Positions 1 through 13,101 of a DNA stretch of 64,000 nucleotides are shown one piece after another. The position numbers were made by a program, and so were the translations under genes. Below the pieces are notes generated by a model that was given only the letters and a program-made list of their open reading frames with translations, made no database searches and was not told where the DNA came from. Source of the stretch: Branchiostoma floridae (lineage: Eukaryota; Chordata; Leptocardii; Amphioxiformes; Branchiostomatidae); contig NC_049990.1 of the NCBI RefSeq assembly GCF_000003815.2, positions 6,827,907 through 6,891,906 on the forward strand, read 5' to 3'. Position 1 is the first letter of the stretch; the number at the start of each line of letters is the position of its first letter.

Positions 1-500
1 TCTCACGTCACATTCCTATCGATTGCATTTTAAGTTCCAACTGGTATACCAAGTTACAAGGATCGAATAGATCTATAGTCAGACTTAAGTTTTCCTTCCA
101 GTTTTCATCTTGATCGTTTGCTAATTCTTTATACTATAACTTGTAAGACGATATAAGCTTTGAATGAGGATCTGTGAGCACCAGACCAAAGCAGGCACCT
201 CATACATACAATCTTTATTATCATTGATGAACTGGAAAATCGCCATGGAGTCAGAAGGAAAAGTGCATGCTTTGCATTTTAAGTTTCAACTGGCACACCC
301 AGTTTCAAGGATCGAATAAAGACTTAATAAGGTTTGCTCCCAGTCCTCAGTTTTCATCTTGACTTTTTGCTAATTTTTCTTACTAAAACTTGTAAGACAT
401 TAAATGATTAATCATGTAAGCTTTGAATGAGGATTTGTGAGCAGTAGACCATAGCAGACACCTCATACATCCAATCTTTATAATATCAGCACTGCTGTCA
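1..500. repeat. Diverged two-copy direct repeat, about 250 bp period
   Basis: The block beginning tgcattttaagttccaactg near 24 recurs near 274 as tgcattttaagtttcaactg. It then runs through matching stretches (gttttcatcttga, cttgtaagac, agctttgaatgaggat, cacctcatacat) to about 480. No coding potential is seen. It presumably lies in the intron upstream of the LHFPL exons. Confidence 0.75.
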
Positions 501-592
501 TCTTTGATGTTTTGCATTAAAATATTTTGCATTCTTACAATTTCTATGTGATCTGCAGAACTAAGTCATGTGGGAACCAGATTTATCTGAGT

Positions 593-1240
593 TTGGCAAG
601 CTTGTGATTAGCAGTCAATTGTACAGGCTGGCTCAAGCAACATATATGAAAACCCAAGTGTCAATTGTCCAGGGCAAGTAAAAGTGCTGATCTGGCAAGT
701 GCATGTCCTACCCCACTTGTCCGATCGGGCAAGTAAGATTTTTCCATGAGAGATATTTTGATATACTCATTACCTTTCTCAGTCATATCATCATACAAAC
801 TTGTTACCTTTCTCAGTCATATCATCTATCGATGGAATTTAATATACTTGGATAAATGTCATTTAAATGTCCAGACAAGTGAAAAGTTTGTGCGGGCAGG
901 TAAATTTACTCGCCCAATAGAACAAGTGAATTTTAGAAAACTTGTCCAACCCTGAAACCTGGTCTGTAAGGACGGTTGCCAGGTTCTGGAAAGGCCAGCA
1001 ACTGCTCTGCCACGCTCTACAAGCAAATGGGGTGATATTTTTTTCTGTCACTACAAGCAAATTTCCGTCCTGAGACGGAGGGACAGGTCCTAGAGACAGC
1101 CCTGACTGATTCTTATATATTGGCAAGCTTGTGGTCAGGCTGGCCTAACTCAAGCAACATATATGAATACCTGGTCTCTGACTAGACTGACTGAGGATGG
1201 TTGCCAGGTTCTGGAAAGGCCGGCAACTGCCCAGCCACAC
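593..1240. repeat. Dispersed 'gggcaagt' repeat plus local duplications
   Basis: The stretch 640-955 is rich in ggcaagt/acttgcc words. It matches 17262-17525 directly and 27296-27420 in inverse orientation (aaagtgctgat, gcaagtgcatgtccta), so it is a dispersed repeat. Around it, tggcaagcttgtg at 593 recurs at 1121, and ggttgccaggttctggaaagg at 974 recurs at 1199. Short reading frames here are repeat-borne and not gene-like. Confidence 0.6.
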
Positions 1241-3607
1241 TCTCCCAGCAAAGAATCAATAAAGAGGAATCCATCTCTTGGCAACCTACTGAACCTCAAG
1301 ATGTAGGAGCTAAAGTGGTGCTCGATTGTTCCTTACGACCGCTATTAATTACGCCGCCCACCTTCGATCCATTAGAACTCCCTCTTTGTGGCGTATTCAT
1401 TCCGCATTCGTCTTGTTGTCACTGCAGATGTAAATCATACCGACTCGTTACGGCTTGATAGAGTTCTTGGAAGCTTCGTGCTCGTTTTTCACGTCAAACT
1501 TGGGACCTGCTTCCTGGTTTTCCTATTTCCCTCTAGTTCCTTGACATAAAGGAGTAGCGATGTTTAATCCATCTTCAGGCATCCAGGGTATTCACGATTG
1601 ATTTTCGGAGTATTTAGCGATGTCTACTTTTGCCAATACCATGCACTGTGGGAGGCTGCATTTCCTCTCTTTGTGGTTTTCTGTTCCCTTGGTTTTTGAC
1701 GTGAGGCCAGGGGATGTGTCTTCCATGGTCAAGTGTCCAAAATTGATTTCCAAGGTTTTCAAGACTACTTTGTCTTGGCTGGTTTTGCCTAAAGGGACTG
1801 TCATGAGTAAGGACAGCTTCTGTATATCAAGTAGAGTAGTAAAGCTCAGAATGCTAAAAGGGACACTTTAAAGATGCAAAAAAGTGTTTTGCTGAAAAGT
1901 TGCACATGCATATATACAATACTCATAGAGTCTACATACAAAATTAAGGTAAAGATTACAATTTGGCAAAATCGCGATTAGCATCTCTCGACAGATATCG
2001 CCATCGGGATACTAGGAATGGGTCTGCCTAAACACCTCAAACGACCTCAAGCGGCTCTAATATGCAGTGTACATGGGACAATGATCAATGACCTTGTTTG
2101 GCACTCTAGATACATTGTTTATGCATTTATGAATTGAAAAAATGCAGCAAGTCCTATTTATTTACATATTATACGTGTGTATAGACAATAATTTAAGCAC
2201 TGATGTGTTATGATATTGATATATTCAATTGACAATAATTATGAAGTACTAAGATGCAACATATGCATAGGAATGTATAGCAACTTCTATTCTAGGTAAA
2301 TGATTTAATAAACAAGAGACTATGTACATGTACTAGTATGGGATGAGACTAGATGCTTGTACAGTTTTCATGAGCTGTAAATTGGAGAGACTAACTAATT
2401 TTACAGGAAAAATTCTACTGCCCGTCAGTGATGCCCTAGTTCTAGTTTTAGCACCAGAAAAATTCTTATGCACACCCTTGTCAACAGAGCCCCTGATAGT
2501 GTACATACCGCTATGCACACGCCGATAAGGTCTTACAATACACGGACTTTGGAAGCCGACTGGATAAGAGACCAACTCTGTAATTTGCCTTTGTTATTGT
2601 GTTTGTGTATGACTTGTAGGTAGTGACCCTCGACCTGTTGTCACTCTCCGGCTGGCAAATATTTGCAGGGACTCAATAAAAAATGCTTTTGAGTGCGGCG
2701 TTTGCTCAGGGTAGTACCGGTAGGGCTGTAATAATGGTCAGCAATTTTCAAACCAATCTCCAGTTGGATGATACTGGCTGAGGCCATATCAATTTGATCT
2801 GCAGGTTCGCAGGTTTAAAAAAGATAACTTTTGAATTATGATATCAATATGAGAATAGAGTCTGAGTTGAAAGTTAAGTCATGAACATGTACCTTGGTAT
2901 TCATGACCTTAGGTTTTCAGCTTTCCCCCAATGTTGATTTTTACTTAAAATGTTCAATAAATCGTTGGTAATAAATTGTTTTTTTCCTCACTTAGTTGGA
3001 AAGTGCTGTGACGTAAGGAGGGATTTTTCAAAATCAAATATGAATTTTAGCTGCTTTCATTGTCGTTCTCTCATAGCTCCAGTTCAGTGATTAATATAGA
3101 GGGAAAAGTGTTATAGTAACGTGTTATAGAAATTGTTACAAAGTAGCAGAAGTCCTCACAACTAGCTCACTGATAGCTTGCACTGTCATGCTCAAAAGGC
3201 AGTCACAACCATACAGTTCATGTCCTTTTCTCCATCTCGCTGAGCCCCCATTTGTTGATTTGTGGCGACTCGGGATATTGAAAAGACCCTGGGACAAAAT
3301 TGAGGGCTGTAACACAGAGCAACGGCAATTTGTCACCGGGCAGGGTTGATCCAGAAGTGGGGTTTGTTTGGGAGGGGTAATCTTCAGATGGTTTCAGTGA
3401 GGTATTACCTTCCTTGGAGACAGATTGCCGGGATTTCTGGACTGGTCCCAACTGGCAGACAGCAGGATTACTCTGTCTGTGCTGTAACTTGTCATCTTCC
3501 TTTTTCCACTTCTTTGAGAAGTTATCTCCAAGCAGATGTTTAGATGGAAAATCATGACTTTTCTGACTGGCCAGCTTTTCCTACGGTCTCCACACTTAAT
3601 TTGAAAG
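1241..3607. other. Non-coding stretch, nothing recognised
   Basis: Only short frames are present, with no recognisable protein motifs and no coherent splice-flanked exon. The composition is AT-leaning. It is probably intron of the upstream part of the LHFPL gene, but that is inferred from position only. Confidence 0.4.
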
Positions 3608-3757
3608 TTAATCTCCAAGCTAAGGTAACATAAGACAGTATCAAAAGCTAGCCTTGGAAAGTTGGAGTGAAGCCAGTGCACACTCCTAGGCTGGCTATAC
3701 TCCTTTGCCAGCTTTTGATACTATCTTATGCTACCGTAGGATCTGCATAGAGATTAC
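3608..3757. mobile_element. Fold-back MITE-like element, family A copy 1
   Basis: The left arm (taatctccaagctaaggtaa..., cataaga.agtatcaaaagct) is the reverse complement of the right arm (agcttttgatactatcttatg...taggatctgcatagagatta). The same arms appear in an element at 49221-49390 and as a fragment near 30405-30455. No reading frame is carried, so this is a non-autonomous inverted-repeat element. Confidence 0.75.
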
Positions 3758-4810
3758 TCTATACAGACCAGATTTGTAACACAAACTCTGTTGTCCGGGG
3801 CTGTATTAAAAGCAGCCGGATGTTGGGCAGGCTGCTATAAGCGAGATTTAATCAGGCTACTTTGTAATGAAGATAAAGAGGAAGCTTGAAGTAGAAAGAC
3901 GTGAAAGTCGAGCTCCCAGAAGAACCCATGGCTCAGAGTTATCATACCTCACAGCTGCTCCCAACCAGAGCTGGTGCAGGTGATGGAGTCCCAGATTGGA
4001 AGGCCTAACAGCACCCTCTGGCAGAGAATAATGTGTGTGATGGTACAGTTGGTAAACACATCAATATCTGCAAAATGTGGCCTCCTTTTCGGACTCATTG
4101 ATCTTTAGCAGGGTTTGCAAAAATTTCAAACCCATCCGTCCCAGAAATCTGAACTTCTGAACAACATAAAATCATGATAAAATTTCCTTGATAGAATTGA
4201 GGAAATTGTGGTTTCATAAGCATAGAATAACAGATTTTTAATACAAGGAAAATCAAATGGCTTTCAAACAATGAATGAGAGGGACAGAAAAAATATTACA
4301 GATGGAGATAGTCCTGATCTGTACAGAATTGAATAACGGGGCATTTCTTTCTTTTTTTTTGTCAACAAGTTTAACAACATTCGTGCACAGTTTTTTTAGA
4401 TCTACTTGTTAAAGGTTCTGACTGCTTGCGGTGATCAGAAAGACATGAATTAGTGCAGCTGATTGAGTCCCAGATTTGGAGTGCTGAACAACTCCCAGAG
4501 GCAGAGATAAGATATGTGATGATAGCACAGTTGGTGAAAACATCATTCATTATCGCCAAGAGGAGGAATAAAGCAATTACCAGAAAAATAGCTTTATGCT
4601 ACCAAATATACATCATTTTTGACAGTCTTGATTACCTCTAGGCAGAACAGTCTGGATGAATTTTTGCTGATGTCAGCAAATCTGTCCCCAGTGGCTTTGA
4701 AACTCAAGCTATTAGGCATCCTTTTAGTTAATGTTTTTGTGTTAAAAATATTTTCTGGGTAACTGAGGAAGGGTGAAGTGAGGAAAATCATGTAAATTGC
4801 CTTTCCCTTA

Positions 4811-4982
4811 CTCTCCAAGCAGAGGTTAGGCTTCAGCTGTTTTTTTTTACGTTTTGTTTTTTAGTCGTTTTTATTAGGCTTTCTATTTTGTATTGTATCT
4901 TGCTGTGCAAAATAGAAAGCCCGATAAAAACGACTAAAAAAATGTTTAAAAAACAGCCGGAGCCTAACCTCTGCTTGGAGAG
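4811..4982. mobile_element. Fold-back MITE, family B copy 1 (TA target duplication)
   Basis: The termini ctctccaagcagaggtta and taacctctgcttggagag are perfect inverse complements. The arms continue through a near-perfect fold-back (ggctttctattttg... and ...caaaatagaaagcc, cgtttttat and ataaaaacg). Each end is flanked by TA, which fits a TA target-site duplication of the Tc1/mariner kind. Related copies lie at 45435-45606 and 54200-54480, and a half element at 8041-8100. Confidence 0.85.
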
Positions 4983-4985
4983 TAC

Positions 4986-5085
4986 CTTTCCCTAGGGCAC
5001 AAAGTTGGTGGCACATCAATGGATTCTATCCCAGAACCTCTGGGTTATGAATCGAGCACCCTGCAGATTGTGCCACACAACCCCA
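4986..5085 (-). repeat. tRNA-derived SINE remnant (minus strand)
   Basis: Read on the minus strand there is an A-box-like tggcacaatctg and a degraded B box. They are followed by the gtgccctagggaaagg core shared with the other SINEs here (13478, 32860, 48455, 60365). It abuts the fold-back element at 4811-4982. Confidence 0.5.
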
Positions 5086-5099
5086 TATTCAGAAAAAGT

Positions 5100-6530
5100 A
5101 TTCTAAGCCCTTTATTAATATCACTTTGACAGTGAATGATAAAAGACAGGTAGTGGAAGACAGGTAATCAAAACGAGGGTCCCCCCCAAAGCTGGTGAGC
5201 ATGGCAGGTGTTAATGACATTTTACTTATTCAGCAGGCATCTTTGCTTCTTGATGAGGTGTGCACTTTCCTGTCATCCATGTTCTCTGCTTCTCCTGAGA
5301 CTCTGGGAACAAGATTTACAAACCCGGGAACAAGATGTACGAGTTGATTACGCCTTGCTTACCTTATTCATATATATTACAATCAGATCTGAGGAGTTTT
5401 GCTTTGTCATTTGCCCAAGCTTTGATTGACAAAGTGTGAGGAAAATATAGATACGTGTATCTAATACTTAGTAGTTTACGAGTGATCACGATGACGTCAT
5501 GGTGATGCAGTGGTAAGCAAAAAAAAGTATTTTGGACAAAAATATGATTTACATATCAATCAGTATTATATTATTACATGTATAATCAGCCAGTTAAACT
5601 TTCAATTGATAATCCAATCTGCTGGCGTCTTAGTGGGTGCTGGTCGCCCAATACCCAGGATGTAACTGTAAGCGACAACAGCGAGATTGCTCACATGTAA
5701 CCTCTATGTGACTGAATCACCACTGAAATCGGTGTGTCCAAAATTCAGGACAGGTAAATAGACTAAGTGTATGTCACAAACTAAAGTTGTTGATTCTGCA
5801 GCGCAAGCTTCAACTGTGCTAACCAAACCCTGAGAAAGATCCATCTCCAGGACACTGTTAACACTGTTAGACAACCTCGGACAACTGTCCTGAATACCAG
5901 TACAGGGCAAGCTAATTTATTTTCATCTTCTAGAACATGGGAGATAACAAGCTTACTGATAGACGGATGTGGTGTGAGTGGTCCTTGGCTGGGTCAGTTG
6001 TTCTGCACTGATTGCCCCAAATTTCATAATAACAACAGTAAAATGAACAAACCACAGTGTTCTACTTCTGTACAGGTAAAATGTCCTTTGATGTTATTGA
6101 TATCGGTATCCTTCTCTGGCCATAATAACCCCAAACACACATACATGCCAATCACAAACCTCTGTCCATTGCTCTTTTTATGAGATTTTGTACTGCTTCC
6201 ATGGCCAGAAAAGTTATAACTTTAGAGGTTATATGAGCAAGAGTAGGTTCAAGATAAGTCATTTACCTCCTTGCTTTACCATCCAAACTTGCTTTACCAT
6301 CCAACCTGTATAGTGCATATCTTGTTATATTTCAGCCATACCATAGGTATGGTGAAATATATTGTATTCGTAATGTTTCTTTCTTTCTTCTTTCTTTCTT
6401 TCTCCTGTCAAATCTTCGGAACACGGTATCTCCGTTGTTCCTGAACCGATTGACTTGAAATTTGACACAAGGGTAGAGTGGGTCAATATCCCCAGACGTT
6501 TTTTTCATTTTTTTCATATCTACCTTTAAA
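5100..6530. other. Non-coding stretch, nothing recognised
   Basis: No coding exon, tRNA or clear array is visible apart from a short ttctttcttt run near 6375-6402. It is presumed intron or intergenic DNA. Confidence 0.4.
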
Positions 6531-7320
6531 ATGATTTTATTAAGGTTTTTTGGTCATCTTAAGACCAAAACTGTATATTTGGGCCCCCTGTACCCTGGTA
6601 TTATAACCGAATGAGCTGAAATTTGTCACAGATGTGCTTTGATAATTCCCCCATACAAATTCAATACCACTTTTGGTGTACAGTATAACGAAATGCTTAT
6701 TTTTGCGATTTTTTGGTCATTTTTTGACCAAAAAAGGACACTTTTGGCTCCTGTACCTTGGTTTTAGAACCGGATGACCTGAAATTTAGTATAGGAGTGC
6801 CCTAGACATATGCGCACATGGATTCATTAACAGTTGAGGCTATACAGTACAACAAAATGCTTAATTTTACGATTNNNNNNNNNNNNNNNNNNNNNNNNNN
6901 NNNNNNNNNNNNNNNNNNNNNNNNNNNNNNNNNNNNNNNNNNNNNNNNNNNNNNNNNNNNNNNNNNNNNNNNNNTCATTGATTATGTCAAAGTCCTATTT
7001 TAGCGGATGTATTTTTGGACTGCTCTACTTTACATGGAAGAATCCATTTTTTGCACACGGAAGGGGGATTTTTTCAAATTCAGTTTGGACGGGTGGTGAT
7101 GATTCAAAATTCAATTTTTAGTGGAAGTGTTTTTAGACTGGTCTATTATACCTTTTCATGCACTGGGACCTTTTTTGCTGAATTCAATTTTGGATTTGGT
7201 TTCTTATTCAAAAGGCCAAGGTTTCAGTGGGAGTATTTCTGGACTGGTCTATTGTGCAAATTCACATAGGGTGCACTGGAGTCCATTCTTGAAGTTGAAC
7301 GGGGGAATTTTGTAAGATTC
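6531..7320. repeat. Degraded tandem repeats around an assembly gap
   Basis: From about 6400 to 6870, phrases such as 'cctgtaccctggt...aaccgaatga.ctgaaattt' recur two to three times at about 170-bp spacing. From 6985 to 7260, about 90-130-bp units recur ('ggactggtctatt', 'cattttt..aattca'). The 100-base N run (6875-6974) sits inside. Confidence 0.55.
6875..6974. other. Assembly gap (100 N)
   Basis: A run of exactly 100 N characters. Repeats lie on both sides, so the true length is unknown. Confidence 0.99.
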
Positions 7321-7668
7321 ATTTTTGGGTTAAACCGCCATTAGTAAAAGTGATTTTTCAAATGGGTGATTTTGAAATAGTCTATTGTTGCATGGGGAGG
7401 GAGATGGCTGAAATATGCTGTATTTGCTCTCAAGCAAATGTCGGCCTTTCTAGTATTTTCTTTACTACTATTGCCTTAGAGTAATACATTCACCTCTATG
7501 TTGTATTCTACTACTGTGAAAAGCCAAAGAGATGAACCTGAGAAATATGCATCAAAATTCAAATGTAGGTCACAGACTAGCCTGATTAAATCTTGCTTAT
7601 AGGCAGCCCAACCAACATCCTGGTCAGGCTATGTAGGGGCCAGTTACCGCCCCAGACAAGCAGAGTTT

Positions 7669-7815
7669 NNNNNNNNNNNNNNNNNNNNNNNNNNNNNNNN
7701 NNNNNNNNNNNNNNNNNNNNNNNNNNNNNNNNNNNNNNNNNNNNNNNNNNNNNNNNNNNNNNNNNNNNNNNNNNNNNNNNNNNNNNNNNNNNNNNNNNNN
7801 NNNNNNNNNNNNNNN
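7669..7815. other. Assembly gap (147 N)
   Basis: A run of 147 N characters. Reading frames drawn across it are artefacts. Confidence 0.99.
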
Positions 7816-8040
7816 GTTTGGGGAGGGTGCACATGCTCAGGTCTGTCAACTCAAGCATTACTGATAATGTGGGTAAGGCTTAGGAAGGTGTCAGGATATA
7901 ATGGGTATCTGTGGGGGGGCACGTTGGGCTTTCCAGTTTTAACTCACCAAAAGTTTGAAGGCTTTCGACTAGTCTACCAGGCTGACTACCCTGGCTATTA
8001 TATAGGGAGAATGATTAGTCTGCCAGACTTCAAGAAACAT

Positions 8041-8100
8041 GACAAAATAGAAAGCCTGATAAAATGACTAAAAAAACTTCAAAAACTCTGCTTGGAGAGT
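8041..8100. mobile_element. Half copy of fold-back MITE family B
   Basis: The sequence acaaaatagaaagcctgata followed by ...ctctgcttggagagt matches the right arm of the elements at 4811-4982 and 54200-54480. The left arm is missing, so this is a truncated relic. Confidence 0.7.
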
Positions 8101-10575
8101 TAGTTTTGCTACTAGAGGATATATTTTGGCCAGCCTGTGGAGGGGAAACATTTACCTGTAGAGTTTAGTGTGTACTGACTCCCCTGGCCAATTTCCCAAT
8201 TTTTTTTTTTTAATTCTTTGATCCTGGGCGTAGCTCCATAGCCATAGGAAGAACTGGTACCCACTATGATTTTCTGTGCAGATTTGGACGACTGGTAGAA
8301 ATCATTGACTTACAAGCTATTTCACAATGGAGAAGAGCAATGCATTTTGCTTATCAACTTAATCAAGTTGCCAATGCCCTTTATATATTGTGTGTGTATT
8401 TAGAATAGACACTTGTTACTTTCACTGTCTGTATCATTGCAATTAGCCTACGGGCATGGATTTGCAAATAAATAAATAAAAATATATACTACCATGTACA
8501 ACTGTCTTGCAATAAAGTTCTTCACTCAGACTTTCAAAGCAAGGTTTCAGTCAGATTGAAACCCCTTCAAAGTTGTTCACAGTTGTTATCAGTTAGTTGC
8601 CAGTGTGTGTGAAATCTGGGAGTATTGGTATTTAATACTTCTATTAGGTATATGGTGCATGCAGTCATAAAACCTCATCAGCCGAACTAGGCCAACAAAT
8701 CTTGGAATGGCTTATGGTAATTCCTGGCTTGGGTGCCCAGCTGTTCGCGTTGTCTGCGTGACTTTCCTCTTTGTTTTTGTGCTATTGGGCGTTGAACAGT
8801 GTCCTTCACACCTGTGTCTACACCATAATTCCTTGGTAAAGCCCTTTTGTCATGGGTTGAGGTGTGAAGGCCTGCCAGTCAGATTCAAATCCAAAGCCGC
8901 ATAATCCGCTTATGTCACAATTGCCTTGAAATATATGTAGCGTCCACGTTCTCTGATGACGCCTAATTGATTTTCTGTAAATTGGATTCTATTGGAAAGA
9001 AAATGACAATTAATTAGCACTATAGAAGGCCATTGATTCTGTATTCACATAAGTGTGTGCTATTATTGGGAAACTTTTCAAGTGGATCATTTTTATAGGC
9101 GTAAATCAATGCGCCAGACTATAAGACCAGCTCCTGTCTTCTGGATACGTTAATCTTTGTCATGGATGGTAAAATTACCTGCCTAATTTATCCAGTCAAA
9201 TTGTCATTGGTGCCTCAAATCCACAGGAAGTCCAGTAAAGTGTGTATTATGGCTTCCTCTAGTTACCAACTTACAGTATTGGATCACATTTATCAGATTC
9301 AAACGTATTTCATGGTCAGGTACCTTTTGTCTGGCTTCCATTTAAAGTATTATGGAATGAGACAATATATTCTGCTTCTTCTTCTTCATTACCTCCATAA
9401 AAATGGAGGTATAGTTTTTGGTGTGTGTGTGTGTGTGTATATTTCCAGATAATTCTTATTTTTGCAACGGCTAGACATACATGCAGGACGGATTATTCAC
9501 AGCTGTGAGTGGAAAAATTGGGAAACAATGGGGATGAACATGGACATGGCAAACAAAAGGTGTGAATGTAGTGTCACCATGCAGCCCTAATTATTTTCCG
9601 ACATTCCTATGCCATAGCCTATATTGCATGCAGGGTTAGGGCATGGAGGTTTCCTTGGTTAGGGTTATAGGATGTTTTAGCAAAGTAACCTGGTAACCAT
9701 GCCATCAGGAGCCTGCCTGTTATCTTTATGCCGAATTATGGTGCTTTTTAGGATGCCAGAGCTATGGTGTAGGGTTGGTGGCAATAACTTCGAAGACAAA
9801 AAAGACAGGCTGCCAGAAAGAGGCATACAGTAGCCGACTTGGCCTGGTAAAACAGCTCTTTCAGTAAAGTTTCACTGACCAGTGGTGAATGGTCACCAGT
9901 TCAGAACAAAGGCATGCTTGAACATAAGGGTGACATAGGGGTATAACTGTAGTTGCCATCAACATAATTTGACCCTTCCTTCTACCTTGGTTACTGGTAT
10001 AGGCTAGCCTTTGTTACATGGACCCTGATCCCCAAGGCCAATTAGTTGTTCAGGCCCTTGAATCAGGCTAGGGCACAGCCATACTGGGGTTTGGGGGCAT
10101 TGTATCCATTCCCTGCAAGGTTCACCTTTGACCGTTCAGATCTATGTATTTTAACTGACCTGATTATGCCATCAACCAAGCAGAATCTGTGTGAGGACCC
10201 TGACCTCTAAGCGACCTCTGTGTTGTTCCGCACTGTTGCCCCCCTCCCACACTAATCTGTCCATCCTCCCCCATCTCTGACCTTGACTATGCATAAGCCT
10301 TGCCTGATATCTCTATTTACAGGCATGCAATAGCAAACCTGTGTTATTGAAGTGTCAGCATTGCCGCTGATAACAATTACATGCATGCGCATTCAGTATA
10401 CATTTTGTACATGTTACAGAATGTGTATGATGAACTATGTAAAAATTATTTCGATATGCTGTGCTAAAACAAAGTATAGGTATAACAATTCATTTGATAT
10501 CAATAAAGTTGTTATCATTGATTTTTGTACTGCAAGCAGCACAGCAGCTCATTATGGGCCACCACCTGTTATGAT
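8101..10575. other. Non-coding stretch with one GT microsatellite hairpin
   Basis: No coding exon is recognised. At 9390-9440 a small palindrome (tacctccataaaaatggaggta) is followed by tagtttttggtgtgtgtgtg. The same hairpin-plus-GT signature recurs near 37060-37130 and 42410-42440, and inversely at 25405-25470 and 45780-45850. This marks the end of a dispersed repeat. Confidence 0.5.
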
Positions 10576-10612
10576 AGATGCAAAAAGATAGAGTTCATTG
10601 GCCTGTGATTCT

Positions 10613-10919
10613 GCAGGGCTCGAAATACTTTTTTCTAGAATTGAAAATTAAAATCACCTGCACAAGACAAATTTTACCTGCACCACTCTGAACTTAAGAA
10701 TTATGGATCATAATGAACTTATTCAGGTACCATTTCTATTTATTCTTTTATACAGTCAATGCTGAGCTAATGACAATCCATATTCATCTACATCATAGGC
10801 CATTTATGTATAAAACCCAGTACATGGACCAGTGCAGGTTAGGTTCAGGTAGACACACCTGCACAGCTTCAATTTTACCTTCACTAACCTGTATATGCAG
10901 GTGGCATTTCGAGCCCTGA
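10613..10919. mobile_element. Terminal-inverted-repeat element flanked by a ~37-bp direct repeat
   Basis: The ends cagggctcgaaat and atttcgagccctg are inverse complements. The flanks gatgcaaaaagatagagttc (about 10578) and gatgcaaaaagatggagttc (about 10929) are a direct repeat continuing through cattggcc.gtg.ttctg. Inside, the words acctgcac and ttttacct resemble parts of 33590-33970 and 38600-38870, suggesting a dispersed non-autonomous family. Confidence 0.6.
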
Positions 10920-11179
10920 AAGGCCCCTGATGCAAAAAGATGGAGTTCATTGGCCGTGCTTCTGTGACCTTGCTTCAGAATGATGTTATCTGAGTTCAAT
11001 GTGAACCATAAATGGTCTGGCGCGTGATTGCCATAAGTGCGATGAAGAGATTTGCTTTGAAACATCACTTTGATCCATAACAGGAAGGTGAGAATAGGAC
11101 TACATATATAAGGCAGAGTCATCATAAAGGTTATGAAAGCGATAGCAAATGGTATGATCCAGTTCCACTTCCATTTCGC

Positions 11180-11281
11180 TAGCCTGGTATCCAGCCGTAT
11201 TATAGCTCCTGAGTCTCTTCTATCCTTTGTAGAGAGGACAGAAGAGACTCTGGAGCTACAATAAGGCTGGATACCAGGCTA
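11180..11281. mobile_element. Short hairpin MITE (42-bp arms)
   Basis: The left arm tagcctggtatccagcc... pairs with ...ggctggataccaggcta. The arms are about 42 bp with three mismatches and a loop of about 18 bases. A related single arm, ctagcctgggtaccatccga, is at about 26618. Confidence 0.75.
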
Positions 11282-13101
11282 ATTCTTGCAAGATGTTATT
11301 ACTGTACTTTCCTTCAAATTGAACAATTGTAACTCCCTAAGCTTCTCCCTTTTCATATGCCAGCTGGTATCTCAAGCTCTCGACCCAAAGGCCCGTGATT
11401 GTACCTCACATTGCTCAGTTTGATTGGTACAATTGCCTAATTGTGGTCACATAGAGATGATAAACACAATACCTGAGCTGTATCCAGGTTCCTATAGCGA
11501 TATTTCCTCCCCTGGTTGCTACACTATTGCCCCCTCTGGGTTGTGAAGTGGATTGTTTTCCACTTCATATCTCTGATAAGGGGTGTAATTGGCAGGTGTG
11601 CTAGCTGTGATTGACAGCTTTAGTCAGCAGTGCTTGTCCATGGGATAGCAATCAATCAAAGTGGGCTATATTGACTGCTCACAGGGCTCAAAATCATTCT
11701 ATCCCTTGTAAATGTATATGGACTGGTACAGGTAACATTGAGAATGGCACCACATGCGTTACCTGCATCATTTGTTACCTTTGCCAAGAAGGTTCTGATT
11801 TGAACCTAAGAAGGTTCTATTTTGGGTAGGGTTAGTATGTGTGTAAAAGACCAGCATAACTCAAGAATGCCGTCAAGAACAGATTGTATTGATGTTCTAT
11901 ATGTGGGTTGGTCTTGATGAGACCTGGAAACAATTAGATGATGGACCCCCTAGCCACTTGTTATGGTATTGCAGCAGGGCACCTGGGTTTGATATCTTTG
12001 GACATGCTGTAGCTATGATTTTTGAGTGGTAAATAGCTCATGATGAAGGTGTTCCTTTTGATACAATAGCTCACTCTCTTTTATGCCATGCACACACACA
12101 CACACGCTCTTTGTTCTTGTCACCTTCTTTCATGCAATAACACCTCAGAAGGATAGTACCAGGAAGTGAGCATTTTTCAGCACAAATCAGTATTTCTAGT
12201 CCTGCATAAGGAATGGCAATCAGTCACGGTGGGGCATATTGAATCCTCAGGTAATATGGAACACCATCAGAAGTGGGGCGACCTTTCTACCTGGGACAAC
12301 GAATGGGACAACTAATCCCTACATTCATTATGGTGCTGGTGGTTTCCGTAATGTGATTTGGAAGGAAGTAATTGGGGAAGGTAGGAAGGGAATAAAGCCA
12401 ATGTTATGAGGAATTAGATTTGAACGGAAGGCAATGATGAATTGCATCTTTCCTTGCCAAAAAAAGTAATGTACAAAAGTGCAGAACTTTGGCTGTTGAG
12501 GCTCTATTTGCAAAGATTATGTGCACTTTGAATTTCAAGTAGTTAGTTTATCTTTGGGCAGATTTTATCAGCCAAATACATGGTGGACCAAGGGCATTTC
12601 TGTACTGCTAGGCAACTGGCACCCAAATTTACATGAAACATATTTCCCAAACAATATCATCTACTTCACTTCTTAAGTTCTCAAACACATACTCCCATGG
12701 TTTAAAGTTTATGCTACACATACCGTAAGATGAAAATAAAGAAGTTGTACTCACACGTAACTGAGGGGTTACAAAACTTTTTTTAAGTAGCTAGTAGTTA
12801 TGCAATACAACTTCACTACAGCTGTATAAACTAAACGTTAACTAACCAACACTAAAATTGATTGCGACTTACCCCAAATTCTTATTTGTCATTTACCAAC
12901 ACAGATGAACTTTCATGCTAAAAATCACTACAGTTTGCATTTTCAACCCTACTCTCTGTCCCTTCATACACTGTATAATGTTATAACTTATATACAATGT
13001 TTTTTAATGTTCCTATTCGCACATGTCATCAAGGTGACAGCAGTCAGTAGCAGCATGGAAAAGGTTAATAATGTTGTTCCTTTCTTTTTCTCTTTCTGCA
13101 G

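Noticed and set aside
7586..7883. Frames of 60-96 codons around the second N run.
   Set aside because: They exist only because N codons are read as open.
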